Origin: Candidatus Moranbacteria bacterium RIFOXYA12_FULL_35_19
GTDB taxonomy: Bacteria; Patescibacteriota; Minisyncoccia; Moranbacterales; UBA2206
Direction: 5' to 3'
DNA: 52,081 bases
Assembly: GCA_001784805.1 (NCBI GenBank)
Contig: MFSE01000024.1
Location: 1-52,081, forward strand
Translations under genes and position numbers: made by a program
The notes under the pieces: model-generated
Seen by the model: the letters and a program-made list of their open reading frames with translations, nothing else
What the model was told of the DNA's origin: nothing
Databases searched by the model: none
In this document: in pieces, positions 27,036 through 36,888 of the stretch
Numbering within the stretch: the stretch's first letter is position 1
Layout of the letters: each line of letters starts with the position of its first letter

Positions 27036-27926
27036 ATGACTTTATATACTCAAGCGGATAAAAATACGCGACTTACTTGGCTTTATATTACGGGTTTTTT
27101 AGTGTTTGTGATTGGGGTGGGTTATGTTTTTGCGGGGGCGATGGGTAACAGCACAATTTTATACATAGCAGTTATTTTTTCCGTCGTAATGAGTTTTGCG
27201 TCTTATTGGTGGAGTGACAAAATAGTTTTAGCAATGAGTAGTGCCAAGGAGTTGAAGCATGAAGACAATCCACAGATTTATCATCTTGTGGAAAATCTTT
27301 GCATTACGGCGGGACTGCCAGTGCCAAAAATATATATCATTCAAGACTCAGCGATAAACGCTTTTGCCACAGGGAGAGATCCAAAGCACGGGGTAATTTG
27401 TCTCACAACTGGAATAATTTCCCGCCTAGAAAAAACAGAAATTGAAGGCGTGATTGCCCATGAATTGTCGCATATTGGCAATCGTGATATTTTGCTTTCA
27501 ACTGTAATTGTAATTCTTGTGGGGTTTGTCACGCTTTTGGCGGATTGGTTTCGTCACTGGGCTTTTTTTGGAGGAAAATCTAGGGATAATAATGAGGGCG
27601 GACAATTGCGAATGATTCTTATTATCGTGGCAATTATCCTTTCTATTTTGGCGCCTATCGCAGCTATGTTAATGCAATTAGCCATTTCAAGGAAGCGTGA
27701 ATTTTTGGCTGATGCCGATGGCGCGCTTCTCACTCGCTATCCGGAAGGCTTGGCAAAAGCTTTGGAAAAAATTTCTCAAGATACGGAGCCACTCGAAGCC
27801 GCCAATCGCGCCACCGCCCATCTTTTTATTGCTAATCCGTTCAAGGGCAAAAAGATGATGAAAATGTTTATGACCCACCCACCAATTGAAGAAAGGATAA
27901 AGGCGCTGAGAGGTATGAATATGTAG
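27036..27926 (+). CDS. htpX: M48 metalloprotease HtpX
   Basis: VIAHELSHIGNRD (HExxH); the track's N-terminal MLHASCF derives from the ATGAAACAT repeat. Confidence 0.92.
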   Translation: MTLYTQADKNTRLTWLYITGFLVFVIGVGYVFAGAMGNSTILYIAVIFSVVMSFASYWWSDKIVLAMSSAKELKHEDNPQIYHLVENLCITAGLPVPKIYIIQDSAINAFATGRDPKHGVICLTTGIISRLEKTEIEGVIAHELSHIGNRDILLSTVIVILVGFVTLLADWFRHWAFFGGKSRDNNEGGQLRMILIIVAIILSILAPIAAMLMQLAISRKREFLADADGALLTRYPEGLAKALEKISQDTEPLEAANRATAHLFIANPFKGKKMMKMFMTHPPIEERIKALRGMNM

Positions 27927-27976
27927 TTGCAATTTTTTGATTTAATGTTAAGCTTAAATAAATAATAATAAAAAAT

Positions 27977-28381
27977 ATGTGGGAAATAAAAAAACATTTC
28001 AGAGAGGATGAAAAAGTAATTTATGAGGGGACGCCTTCTTGGCTTGGTTATATTGGATATTTTATTTTTTTTATTTTTATTTTTTTTCCGCCATTGATGT
28101 TGATTGGCGTATGGGGAATAATGAAAAAATTATCTACTAAATATGCGATAACTGATAAAAGAATTGTAAGTAGATACGGAATAATTTCTGAAGATTTTAA
28201 AGCGGCGTCATTTAGACATATAACTTCTGTTAGAATTAAGCAAGGCTTGATTGGTAAAATTTTTAATTTTGGGAATATTATTGTAGATACGGCTGGTAGT
28301 GGAGTAGGCCTAGATTTTATTTGGGTTTATGTAGAAAATCCAATTCAAGTTAAAAATCAAATAGAAAAATGTATGGAATAA
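27977..28381 (+). CDS. Bacterial PH-domain membrane protein
   Basis: TKYAITDKRIVSRYGIISEDFKAASFRHITSVRIKQGLIGKIFNFGNIIV. Confidence 0.8.
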   Translation: MWEIKKHFREDEKVIYEGTPSWLGYIGYFIFFIFIFFPPLMLIGVWGIMKKLSTKYAITDKRIVSRYGIISEDFKAASFRHITSVRIKQGLIGKIFNFGNIIVDTAGSGVGLDFIWVYVENPIQVKNQIEKCME

Positions 28382-28398
28382 TTAAATAATAAAAAAAT

Positions 28399-28917
28399 AT
28401 GGAAGAACAAAAAAGTGAAAAGCAGGAGGAGCAGGCGAAGACTGAGAAAGCTGATCTTAAGGGTGGGATAAATCAACTTGAAGCACTGCTAGATGAATAT
28501 ATGGTCAAAAAAGCTCCATTTGCTTTGCCAAAAGGAGTTAAGGAATTTATCGCTACTGTGTCGCCATATTTAATTATCATTTTTGCCATTATGGCTCTCC
28601 CGCTTATTCTAGCAGCGATGGGACTTTCCGCTTTCCTTACGCCGTTTGCAATAATAGGAGGATTGGGGCTTGGATTTGGTTGGGGATTTGGAGCGATTGT
28701 TTCACTGGCCATTGCTGTAGTCACTATCGTGATGGAGCTAATGGCGGTGCCGGGGCTATTCAAAAGAACCAAAAAATCTTGGCGATTGCTTTTTTATGTT
28801 AGTATCATAAGTCTTGTAGGAAGCATCATTTCTATTCACGGGATTGTTAGTGGCATTATTGGTGCAATCATCGGTTGGTATATCTTATTCCAAATGAAGG
28901 ATATGTATAAGAATTAG
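28399..28917 (+). CDS. Multi-TM hypothetical membrane protein
   Basis: Acidic N-terminus then hydrophobic helices. Confidence 0.6.
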   Translation: MEEQKSEKQEEQAKTEKADLKGGINQLEALLDEYMVKKAPFALPKGVKEFIATVSPYLIIIFAIMALPLILAAMGLSAFLTPFAIIGGLGLGFGWGFGAIVSLAIAVVTIVMELMAVPGLFKRTKKSWRLLFYVSIISLVGSIISIHGIVSGIIGAIIGWYILFQMKDMYKN

Positions 28918-28934
28918 TATATTTTCTATCTTCA

Positions 28935-28972
28935 AAACAGTCCCAAATATTTCTCGGGACTGTTTTTGTTTA
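28935..28972 (+). terminator. Intrinsic terminator
   Basis: aaacagtcccaaatatttctcgggactgtttttgttt. Confidence 0.85.
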
Positions 28973-29068
28973 GTATTTAATGATATAATTAGAATATAAG
29001 TATAATTGTTAAAATGTTTAATTGCGTATTCGTACATTCGTATAGATTCGTAATTCGTAAGGAATATC

Positions 29069-30502
29069 ATGAAAAGAACTAAAATTGTAGCAACTATTGG
29101 ACCATCGACTGGGACTAAGGAAAAATTGAAAAAATTAATCAAAGCAGGAATGAATGTGGCGAGGATAAACTTTTCTCATGGCGATCATAATTCTAATGGC
29201 AAGTTGATAGGTTATATCAAAGAACTTCGTTCGGAGTTGGAATTGCCGATTGGAATTATCGCCGATCTTCAGGGACCAAGAATTAGAACCGTTGTTGAAG
29301 AAGAAATTACAATTAAGAAAAAAGAAACAATTTTTGTTTCGGATGTTTCAGTGGATGAAAAACTATTGAAAATAGAAGGAAAATTATTCAAGCTTGATTG
29401 GCCGAAAATAATTTCTGACATTAAGGTTGGAAATTATATCTTAGTTGAAGATGGATTGATAAAAATGAAAGTAATTTCCAAAGAAAAAAAATATCTGAAA
29501 GCGGAAGTGATAAGTGGAGGAGTGCTCAAAAATCATAAAGGCGTCAATATTCCTGATATAAAATTAGAAAGAGGGGCGTTTACGAAAAAGGACGATGAGG
29601 ACTTGAAATTTGCGTTGTCGCAAGATGTTGACTACATTGCACTTTCTTTCGTGAGCAATGCGAAAGAGATAATGAACGTGAAAAAGAAGATAGAGAAGAT
29701 AGTGAAAAATAAATTGAAGTTGCCTCAGATAATTGCAAAAATTGAAAGAAAAGAAGCAATCAAAAATATTGCAGAAATAATTGAAGCGTCCGATGCGGTG
29801 ATGGTAGCCAGAGGCGATCTTGGAATTGAAATGAATGAAAATCGCGTGGTGATTTATCAAAAAGAAATTATTGCTAAGTGCCTGCGGTCAGCCGTGCCAG
29901 TTATTGTGGCCACACAAATGCTCAATTCGATGATTGAAAATCCTTTGCCAACTCGAGCGGAAGTTTCAGACGTGTCTAATGCGGTGATTGATCACGCCGA
30001 CGCCGTGATGCTTTCTGGGGAAACAGCCAATGGCAAATATCCCGCGCAAGCAGTCAAGGCGATGAGCGACATAATTAGTAATACCGAACGATCACCTTTT
30101 GATGATTTGGAACATGGTTTTTTGGGGGACAAAAATAAATCTACGTCTTCTGCTGTGGCTAATTCAGCCCATGAACTTTTGAAAGATACCAAGGCCAAAG
30201 CGATTGTGGTGGCCAGCGTGAGTGGTTTTACCGCGCAAATGATTTCTCGTCATCGTCCAGAAAGTCCGATTTTTGTCATGACTAACAATGAAAAAACACA
30301 TAATCAATTGAGTTTAGTTTGGGGTGTGCAGAGCTTTGTTTTGCCGGACTGCGAAACGATTGATGAACTTATTGATATTTCAATTAAGATTCTAAAGACC
30401 AAGAAAAAGGTTAATCTTAAGGATAAATTAGTCATCGTAATGGGTCGCCCGCACGTCACCAAAGAACATATGAGTTTGGTGAAGGTGGAAGAGGTGAGGT
30501 AG
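29069..30502 (+). CDS. pyk: Pyruvate kinase
   Basis: KIVATIGPSTGTKEKL, NFSHGDH, MVARGDLGIE, VIVATQMLNSMIENPLPTRAEVSDVSNAV. Confidence 0.97.
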   Translation: MKRTKIVATIGPSTGTKEKLKKLIKAGMNVARINFSHGDHNSNGKLIGYIKELRSELELPIGIIADLQGPRIRTVVEEEITIKKKETIFVSDVSVDEKLLKIEGKLFKLDWPKIISDIKVGNYILVEDGLIKMKVISKEKKYLKAEVISGGVLKNHKGVNIPDIKLERGAFTKKDDEDLKFALSQDVDYIALSFVSNAKEIMNVKKKIEKIVKNKLKLPQIIAKIERKEAIKNIAEIIEASDAVMVARGDLGIEMNENRVVIYQKEIIAKCLRSAVPVIVATQMLNSMIENPLPTRAEVSDVSNAVIDHADAVMLSGETANGKYPAQAVKAMSDIISNTERSPFDDLEHGFLGDKNKSTSSAVANSAHELLKDTKAKAIVVASVSGFTAQMISRHRPESPIFVMTNNEKTHNQLSLVWGVQSFVLPDCETIDELIDISIKILKTKKKVNLKDKLVIVMGRPHVTKEHMSLVKVEEVR

Positions 30503-30566
30503 CCCTTACGAATTACGAATTTATACGAATGTACGAATATACAAATAAAATTATTTTTAAAAGAAA

Positions 30567-30597
30567 AGAATTGGTTAGCGCCAATTCTTTTTTTGTG
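30567..30597 (+). terminator. Intrinsic terminator
   Basis: gaattggttagcgccaattcttttttt. Confidence 0.8.
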
Positions 30598-30672
30598 GTA
30601 TAATAAATTCATGAAACATGTAACATAAAACATGAAACATAAAACAAATAAAAAATATTAAAATAAAATAAT

Positions 30673-33153
30673 ATGTTCAAAAAAAACAAACAAACCTCTG
30701 CCTCATCGGCAGGCAAGAAAAATAAAAAAGATGCTTTTGTGTTGTGGTTTAAGGAATTGGGAATTGAGGACATTGAGTTTGGTGGCGGGAAAAATGCGTC
30801 GCTTGGGGAGATGTATTCTAATTTGAAAGGCAAGGGGATAAAGGTGCCAAATGGTTTTGCAATTACTTCCAAGGCTTACCGTTATTTTATCTCGGAAAAT
30901 AATCTGGACGGAAAAATTAAAAAAATTCTAAGAGGGTTGGACACTGGCAGTATGGTGAACTTGGCCAAGAGGGGACATCAAATTCGAGAATTGATTCTTT
31001 CGGCCCAATTTCCAGAGGATCTTCGCAATGAAATTGTGGAAAATTATGCCAAATTGTCTAAGGAATATGCAAGGCACAAAGATTTTCGCATTACTTGGGA
31101 CAAAGATGACCACACCAATCATTTTGCAGGCGGAGTAGATGTGGCGGTGCGTTCTAGCGCCACAGCCGAAGATTTGGTGGATGCCTCATTTGCTGGTCAA
31201 CAAGAATCATATCTGAATATAGTTGGGGAATATAATCTTTTGGAATCAGTCAAAAAATGTTTCGCTTCACTTTTCACTGATCGCGCGATTTCATATCGCG
31301 TGGACAAAAAATTTGATCATTTTGCCATCGCTCTTTCAGTGGGTGTGCAAAAAATGATCAGATCAGATGAGGCGGTGAGTGGTGTGATGTTTACCATCGA
31401 CACGGAATCAGGCTTCCAAGACGCGGTAGTGATAAATGGATCTTGGGGTCTCGGAGAAAATATCGTCAAAGGTAAGGTGACGCCGGATGAATTTATCGTG
31501 CATAAACCAACACTTAAGGATGGTTTCAAATCAATTATTGGCAAGAAAATGGGAAGCAAGGAAAATAAATTAATCTATAGTGTCGGAGGAAATTCTTCTA
31601 CCCAAAATGTTTTGGTGCCAATGGAAGATCGCAAAAAATTTGCGCTCACGGATGAAGAAGTTTTGCAGTTGGCAACTTGGGGAACAAAAATTGAAGAGCA
31701 TTACAAAAAACCAATGGACATAGAGTGGGCCAAAGACGGTCGAAACAATGAGCTATATATCGTCCAAGCTCGACCAGAAACAGTGGAATCGCAAAAAGAC
31801 AAAAATTTCTTAGAAGAATATATTTTGCGGGAAAAAGGTAAGTTGCTTTGCCAAGGCTCAGCAGTGGGTGGAAAAATCGGGCAAGGACAAGCTAATGTGA
31901 TAAAGAATGTGGCAAAAATTGCTCAGTTTAAAAAAGGACAAGTGCTTGTCACTGAAATGACTGATCCGGATTGGGAGCCGATTATGAAAATAGCCAGCGC
32001 TATTGTCACAAATTCCGGCGGGCGAACATCGCACGCGGCGATTGTAAGTCGAGAATTGGGAATTCCGTGTATTGTGGGAGTGGGCAATGCTACACACACT
32101 ATCAAGGATGGACAAAATGTAACGGCTAGTTGCGCTGAAGGAGAAGAAGGCAAAATCTATGAAGGACTTTTGAAATATGAAATCAAAAGAACTAATTTGA
32201 AACATTTACGAAAAACTAAAACCAGGATAATGATGAATGTGGGCAATCCTGATCAAGCTTTCGATCTTTCTTTTATTCCAAATGACGGCGTAGGATTGGC
32301 AAGAGAAGAGTTTATCATCACAGAGTACATCAAAATTCATCCAATGGCCCTTAAGCATTTTGAGAAAATAAAGGACAAAGAGGAAAGAAGAAAAATAGAA
32401 GAAATCACGCAGGGTTATGGAAATAAGGAAGAGTTTTTTGTGGATAAATTGGCTGAAGGCATCGGCCGAATTGGCGCCGCTTTTTTTCCAAAAGATGTGA
32501 TTGTTCGAATGTCTGATTTTAAAACTAATGAATACTCCACCCTGATTGGTGGGAAAAATTTTGAACCAGCCGAAGAAAATCCGATGATTGGTTGGCGCGG
32601 AGCTTCACGCTATTATGACGCTGATTATGTGGATGGCTTTGCCTTAGAATGTCGCGCTTTCAAAAAAGTGCGAGAAGTAATGGGACTTACGAACGTCAAA
32701 ATTATGATTCCATTTTGTCGAACAATAGAAGAAGGAAAAAAAGTTTTGGCGCAAATGAAAAAACATGGACTAGAGCGAGGCAGGAAAGGTTTGGAAGTTT
32801 ATGTGATGTGTGAGATTCCATCCAATGTTATTTTGGCGCATGAATTTGCCAAAATTTTTGATGGCTTTTCAATTGGTTCTAATGACCTTACTCAACTTAC
32901 GCTTGGGGTAGATCGAGACAGTGCCAAAGTGGCGCATGTGTATGACGAGAGAAATGAGGCTGTCAAAGAACTGATTCGCCAAGTAATTAGAAAAGCCCAC
33001 ATTGCCAAAAGAAAAGTCGGAATTTGCGGACAAGCACCATCGGATTTTCTGGATTTTGCCAAATTCCTCGTAGAAGAAGGCATTGATTCAATTTCTTTGA
33101 ATCCCGACACAGTCATTAAGACTACAATTGAGATTGGAAAGATGGAGAAATAA
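30673..33153 (+). CDS. ppsA: Phosphoenolpyruvate synthase
   Basis: GGGKNASLGEM, VRSSATAEDLVDASFAGQQESYLN, TNSGGRTSHAAIVSRELGIPCIVG, GSNDLTQLTLGVDRDS. Confidence 0.96.
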   Translation: MFKKNKQTSASSAGKKNKKDAFVLWFKELGIEDIEFGGGKNASLGEMYSNLKGKGIKVPNGFAITSKAYRYFISENNLDGKIKKILRGLDTGSMVNLAKRGHQIRELILSAQFPEDLRNEIVENYAKLSKEYARHKDFRITWDKDDHTNHFAGGVDVAVRSSATAEDLVDASFAGQQESYLNIVGEYNLLESVKKCFASLFTDRAISYRVDKKFDHFAIALSVGVQKMIRSDEAVSGVMFTIDTESGFQDAVVINGSWGLGENIVKGKVTPDEFIVHKPTLKDGFKSIIGKKMGSKENKLIYSVGGNSSTQNVLVPMEDRKKFALTDEEVLQLATWGTKIEEHYKKPMDIEWAKDGRNNELYIVQARPETVESQKDKNFLEEYILREKGKLLCQGSAVGGKIGQGQANVIKNVAKIAQFKKGQVLVTEMTDPDWEPIMKIASAIVTNSGGRTSHAAIVSRELGIPCIVGVGNATHTIKDGQNVTASCAEGEEGKIYEGLLKYEIKRTNLKHLRKTKTRIMMNVGNPDQAFDLSFIPNDGVGLAREEFIITEYIKIHPMALKHFEKIKDKEERRKIEEITQGYGNKEEFFVDKLAEGIGRIGAAFFPKDVIVRMSDFKTNEYSTLIGGKNFEPAEENPMIGWRGASRYYDADYVDGFALECRAFKKVREVMGLTNVKIMIPFCRTIEEGKKVLAQMKKHGLERGRKGLEVYVMCEIPSNVILAHEFAKIFDGFSIGSNDLTQLTLGVDRDSAKVAHVYDERNEAVKELIRQVIRKAHIAKRKVGICGQAPSDFLDFAKFLVEEGIDSISLNPDTVIKTTIEIGKMEK

Positions 33154-33270
33154 AACTTACAATTTAGTAAAGAAATATCACATTGGCGTATGGGTGGTAT
33201 TTTTTTATACACAAGATTGGTGGTATGGCTTAGTTGCATATTGAAAATATTGTGATATAATATAAGCAAT

Positions 33271-34314
33271 ATGACTAGGATAAAATTTAAAAAAGGATTG
33301 CAGTCTAAATTCTTGAGCAGTTGTTTTAATCTGAGCGGATTAAGCTGGATTGAAATTGCAAAAAAAATAGAAATTTCCCAAAGAACATTATTAGATTGGA
33401 GACGAGAAAAATATACTATATCCCAAAAGGCATTGGAAAAATTAGTTAAATTAGCTGGGAAATCTTTAAAAATTCCACAATATACGGTACTTCCTGATTA
33501 TTGGAGTATTGAAAAAGCTGCTAAAATTGGTGGTAAAGTGACGGCTGAAAAATATGGTGGTCCTGGCACTCCAGAGGGGAGGAAAAAAGGAGGAGAAATT
33601 TCTCAAAAAAAACGCAAATTATTTCCAGAATTATATTCGAATTGTAATTTACGTAAAATTATTTCTATTCCTCGAAAATCTTCTGCTCTAGCCGAATTTA
33701 TGGGTATATTTTTAGGGGACGGTGGGTTTAGTAATGATTTTCAGATTGCCATTTCTTTTAACAGAATAAATGGACAAAATTATTATGAAAAAGTTGAAAA
33801 GTTGATTGAAAATCTTTTTGGAATCAAATCGGTGGTATATAAATTGTCCTCTCCTGTGAGTAAAAATGTCATAAGATTGGTGGCATCTTCAGTTGAGTTA
33901 GTTGAATTTTTAGAAAAAAATAAAATAAAGAAAGGGAATAAAGTTAGGAATCAAGTTGATGTTCCTAATTGGATCAAAAAAAATGCAAAATATTCCAAAG
34001 ACTGCTTGAGAGGATTGATTGACACGGATGGCGGAGTCTATTACCATCAACATAGTAATGGCAAGTGGGAATCTTTTAATATAGGATTATGTTTTACGAA
34101 TAAATCAAAGCCATTATTGGCTTTTGTAGAGAAAGTATTGATTTCTGAAGGGTTTCATCCCAAAAGAAGCTGGAGTGGTGATAATATTTTTCTTTATAGA
34201 GAAGCAGAGGTTTTACGATATGAAAGAGAAATAGGTTTTACTAATATACATCAGAAGAAAAGGTTGCTAGACTATTTAAAAATTAAAAAAAGGAAGGGTG
34301 CAAGAGTGGTTTAA
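33271..34314 (+). CDS. LAGLIDADG homing endonuclease-like protein with N-terminal HTH
   Basis: Two LAGLIDADG-like motifs (LAEFMGIFLGDGGFS, LRGLIDTDGGVYY); N-terminal HTH SWIEIAKKIEISQRTLLDWRR. Confidence 0.87.
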   Translation: MTRIKFKKGLQSKFLSSCFNLSGLSWIEIAKKIEISQRTLLDWRREKYTISQKALEKLVKLAGKSLKIPQYTVLPDYWSIEKAAKIGGKVTAEKYGGPGTPEGRKKGGEISQKKRKLFPELYSNCNLRKIISIPRKSSALAEFMGIFLGDGGFSNDFQIAISFNRINGQNYYEKVEKLIENLFGIKSVVYKLSSPVSKNVIRLVASSVELVEFLEKNKIKKGNKVRNQVDVPNWIKKNAKYSKDCLRGLIDTDGGVYYHQHSNGKWESFNIGLCFTNKSKPLLAFVEKVLISEGFHPKRSWSGDNIFLYREAEVLRYEREIGFTNIHQKKRLLDYLKIKKRKGARVV

Positions 34315-34376
34315 TTGGCACGCTTGGAAAGCGTGTGTGGGGCAACTCACCGAGGGTTCGAATCCCTCCTCTTCCG
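34292..34376 (+). tRNA. tRNA-Ser (anticodon GGA)
   Basis: Acceptor ggaaggg/ctcttcc; anticodon stem cacgc/gcgtg with loop ttGGAaa; long variable arm; T-loop gttcgaatc. Confidence 0.95.
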
Positions 34377-34432
34377 CCCACTACATTTTTTATCGAGCAG
34401 ACCGATGAGTCTCGAAAAAGATGAACAAAAAA

Positions 34433-34458
34433 ACAGCAGTCGCTTGACCGCTGTTTTT
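34433..34458. terminator. Intrinsic terminator hairpin
   Basis: aacagcagtcgcttgaccgctgtttttt. Confidence 0.65.
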
Positions 34459-34473
34459 TGTTGCTAGTCTAAT

Positions 34474-35007
34474 TTATTTTACAAAGCAATCTCTTAAAAT
34501 TGGAGACCCTATAGTAGCGCTATCTCCCTTACCAATCAAAGTTACTTGGTTTCCTTTTTTGAGAGTAAGTACTTTATCTTTCTCGCTTTCTTTCATATAG
34601 CACATTAGACCACTAAAATCATATTCGCCATCAGAAAGTCTAACGATCATTTCATTATCAGTAATTCCATTATCGACACCGGTAACTTTTCCTGATACTT
34701 CAATAATTTTTCCTTTATATTTTGCATCAGCAGATACTTCATTTTCAGAATATTCTTTTGAGATAACTGCGCTTGTCACGGCAATCTGCGGAACTAATTT
34801 TTCGGGTTCTGCTGGTTTTGTTTCAGCTGTTTTTTGCTCTTTCTCTTGTGCTGGTTGTTTCTTGTCTGTATCTTCGCCAAAGCTACCGATAATACTGATA
34901 AGAATAATAACTCCAATTGTTATTACCCACCATTTTTTATACCACGCCTTTTTTGCTGGAACGTTTTGAGTCTGTTCCTGAGACTGATTTTGATCACTCA
35001 TAATCAT
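34474..35007 (-). CDS. Membrane-anchored OB-fold (tRNA_anti-like) protein
   Basis: N-terminal TM; KYKGKIIEVSGKVTGVDNGITDNEMIVRLSDGEYDFSGLMCYM. Confidence 0.7.
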   Translation of the reverse strand: MIMSDQNQSQEQTQNVPAKKAWYKKWWVITIGVIILISIIGSFGEDTDKKQPAQEKEQKTAETKPAEPEKLVPQIAVTSAVISKEYSENEVSADAKYKGKIIEVSGKVTGVDNGITDNEMIVRLSDGEYDFSGLMCYMKESEKDKVLTLKKGNQVTLIGKGDSATIGSPILRDCFVK

Positions 35008-35125
35008 TTTATTTGTTAATAATTATTCCGACTTATTTAATTCCCGATTTTGAGTACACAAAAGGCCCCACGAATCGGGCGACATTTCCTTTCGAAAATG
35101 CCCAGTAATTCTTTCGAATCACTGA

Positions 35126-35170
35126 CCTAAGTAATAAGTGCCGACCATGAGGCCGTCTCTATTACTTAGG
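35126..35170. other. Strong intergenic hairpin (11-bp perfect stem, 23-nt loop)
   Basis: cctaagtaata-agtgccgaccatgaggccgtctc-tattacttagg; further hairpin gggcgacattt...aaaatgccc just upstream. Confidence 0.6.
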
Positions 35171-35338
35171 ATTTATTATTGTGCCATGCTCACATCCAAA
35201 GATATGAGTTTAGGCAATGTTGTCAATATAACTATATCGCTAATCTATTTTTTAATCAACAGCTGTATTCTAAAAATAATTGTTGACATTATTGGCAGAT
35301 GTGGTAGAATAATGATATAATATCACTAGAATAAAAAT

Positions 35339-36403
35339 ATGAAAAAGAAAAAAATAGCTAAAGTTTTTACGAAAAAAAAGAATCAGCAAATTATTCCAAG
35401 TAAATTTACTCAAGCCGAAAGCGAGGTAATGCTTGCTTTAACCAGAGGAAAAGATACAGTAGAACTTCATTTTGATTACGAGGGAGAGACTATTTGGGCA
35501 ACTCAAAATACCATTGCTGAGCTATTTGCAACAAGTAAACAAAATATCAGTAAGCATATAGCAAAAATATATCAGGAAAAAGAATTGTTGCCAGATCGAA
35601 CTGTCAACCAAAAGTTGACAGTTCAAAATGAGGGTTCAAGACAGGTTAAGCGCGAGGTAGATTTTTATAATTTAGATGTAATTATTGCCGTTGGATATAG
35701 AATTAATTCTAAAATCGCCACTTGTTTTCGCCAATGGGCTACCGCTCGGTTGAATGAGTTTATTATCAAAGGATTTACAATGGATGATAACCGTCTCAAA
35801 AAACACGGTAGTCGATACTTTGATGAATTGATTGCTCGCATCCGCGATATTCGCAGTAGTGAGAGAAATCTTTATCAAAAAGTAACAGATATCTATGCTA
35901 CGGCGATTGATTATGAATATAATTTAGATATTTCGAAAACATTTTTTGCTACAGTCCAAAATAAAATGCATTTTGCAGTGACTGGTAAAACAGCCGCAGA
36001 AATTATCTATGAGCGAGCCAATAGTGCCTTGCCGTATATGGGACTCTTGAGTTTTAAGGGAAAGTATCTTATTCAAGCTGACATAGCAATTGCAAAAAAT
36101 TATTTAAATGAAGAAGAATTACAAAGCCTTAATTTATTAGTTGATGCTTATTTATCATTTGCAGAAATTCAGGCAACTCGGCGTGTTGCTATGCGTATGG
36201 CTGATTGGGTTAAAAAATTAGATGAGTATCTTCATTTTGCCTCATATGAAGTCTTGAATAATACTGGAAAAATTAGTCATGATCAAGCTCTTAAAAAAGC
36301 CAATAAAGAATATGCGAAATATTCTGGAAAACTAATGAAAGATTTTGAATCTGATTTTGATCGAGAAGTAAAAAAGCTTTTAGAAATAAAAAAGAAAAAA
36401 TAA
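35339..36403 (+). CDS. RhuM-family protein
   Basis: YEGETIWATQNTIAELFATSKQNISKHI, VDFYNLDVIIAVGYRINS, FRQWATARLNEFIIKGFTMDDNRLK. Confidence 0.9.
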   Translation: MKKKKIAKVFTKKKNQQIIPSKFTQAESEVMLALTRGKDTVELHFDYEGETIWATQNTIAELFATSKQNISKHIAKIYQEKELLPDRTVNQKLTVQNEGSRQVKREVDFYNLDVIIAVGYRINSKIATCFRQWATARLNEFIIKGFTMDDNRLKKHGSRYFDELIARIRDIRSSERNLYQKVTDIYATAIDYEYNLDISKTFFATVQNKMHFAVTGKTAAEIIYERANSALPYMGLLSFKGKYLIQADIAIAKNYLNEEELQSLNLLVDAYLSFAEIQATRRVAMRMADWVKKLDEYLHFASYEVLNNTGKISHDQALKKANKEYAKYSGKLMKDFESDFDREVKKLLEIKKKK

Positions 36404-36518
36404 TTTTAAAAAACAATATGAAAAAAGAAAAAGGACTGGTTATTTTTGAGCGGAAAAAGCTTTAGAAAAATACCGGAACGAAAAAGGTTAACAGGGAAAT
36501 AGTTATATTCTATGATTC

Positions 36519-36546
36519 TTGACAGGCTGGGAATTTCTTGTAAAAT
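36519..36546 (+). promoter_or_regulatory. groES promoter TTGACA-N16-TAAAAT
   Basis: TTGACA 36519-36524, TAAAAT 36541-36546, directly upstream of the CIRCE. Confidence 0.75.
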
Positions 36547-36550
36547 GTAA

Positions 36551-36577
36551 TTAGCAGTCTAATATTGCGAGTGCTAA
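36551..36577. promoter_or_regulatory. CIRCE operator (HrcA site) with one mismatch
   Basis: TTAGCAGTC-N9-GAGTGCTAA vs consensus TTAGCACTC-N9-GAGTGCTAA. Confidence 0.9.
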
Positions 36578-36596
36578 TTATTAATTTTAAAAAAAT

Positions 36597-36872
36597 ATGG
36601 AAAAGGGAAAAATAAAACCGTTGGGAGAAAATGTGCTCATTGAATCTCAAACGGCCAAGAAAAAAACCGAGCAAGGAATTTATCTGCCGGAAACAGGAAC
36701 AAAAGAAACTCCGCAAGAAGGAAAAATTATTGCAATCGGAGAAGCCAAGGAGATAAAAGTCAAAAAAGGCCAGACGGTAATTTTTCGGCCTTATAGCGGA
36801 ACAGATATTAAAGTGGGAGATAAAAAATATATAATTTTAAAAAACGAAGACATTTTGGCAGTGTTGGAATAA
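36597..36872 (+). CDS. groES: Co-chaperonin GroES
   Basis: KIKPLGENVLIESQTAKKKTEQGIYLPET...QEGKIIAIGEA. Confidence 0.95.
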   Translation: MEKGKIKPLGENVLIESQTAKKKTEQGIYLPETGTKETPQEGKIIAIGEAKEIKVKKGQTVIFRPYSGTDIKVGDKKYIILKNEDILAVLE

Positions 36873-36888
36873 ATTTTTTAATATGGCT

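Noticed and set aside
35599-35626. gaactgtcaac-caaaa-gttgacagttc inverted repeat in the RhuM gene as another inserted element
   Set aside because: The encoded stretch (RTVNQKLTVQNEG) seems to align with normal RhuM-family sequence there, so I cannot claim an insertion; noted only as a chance or local structure.
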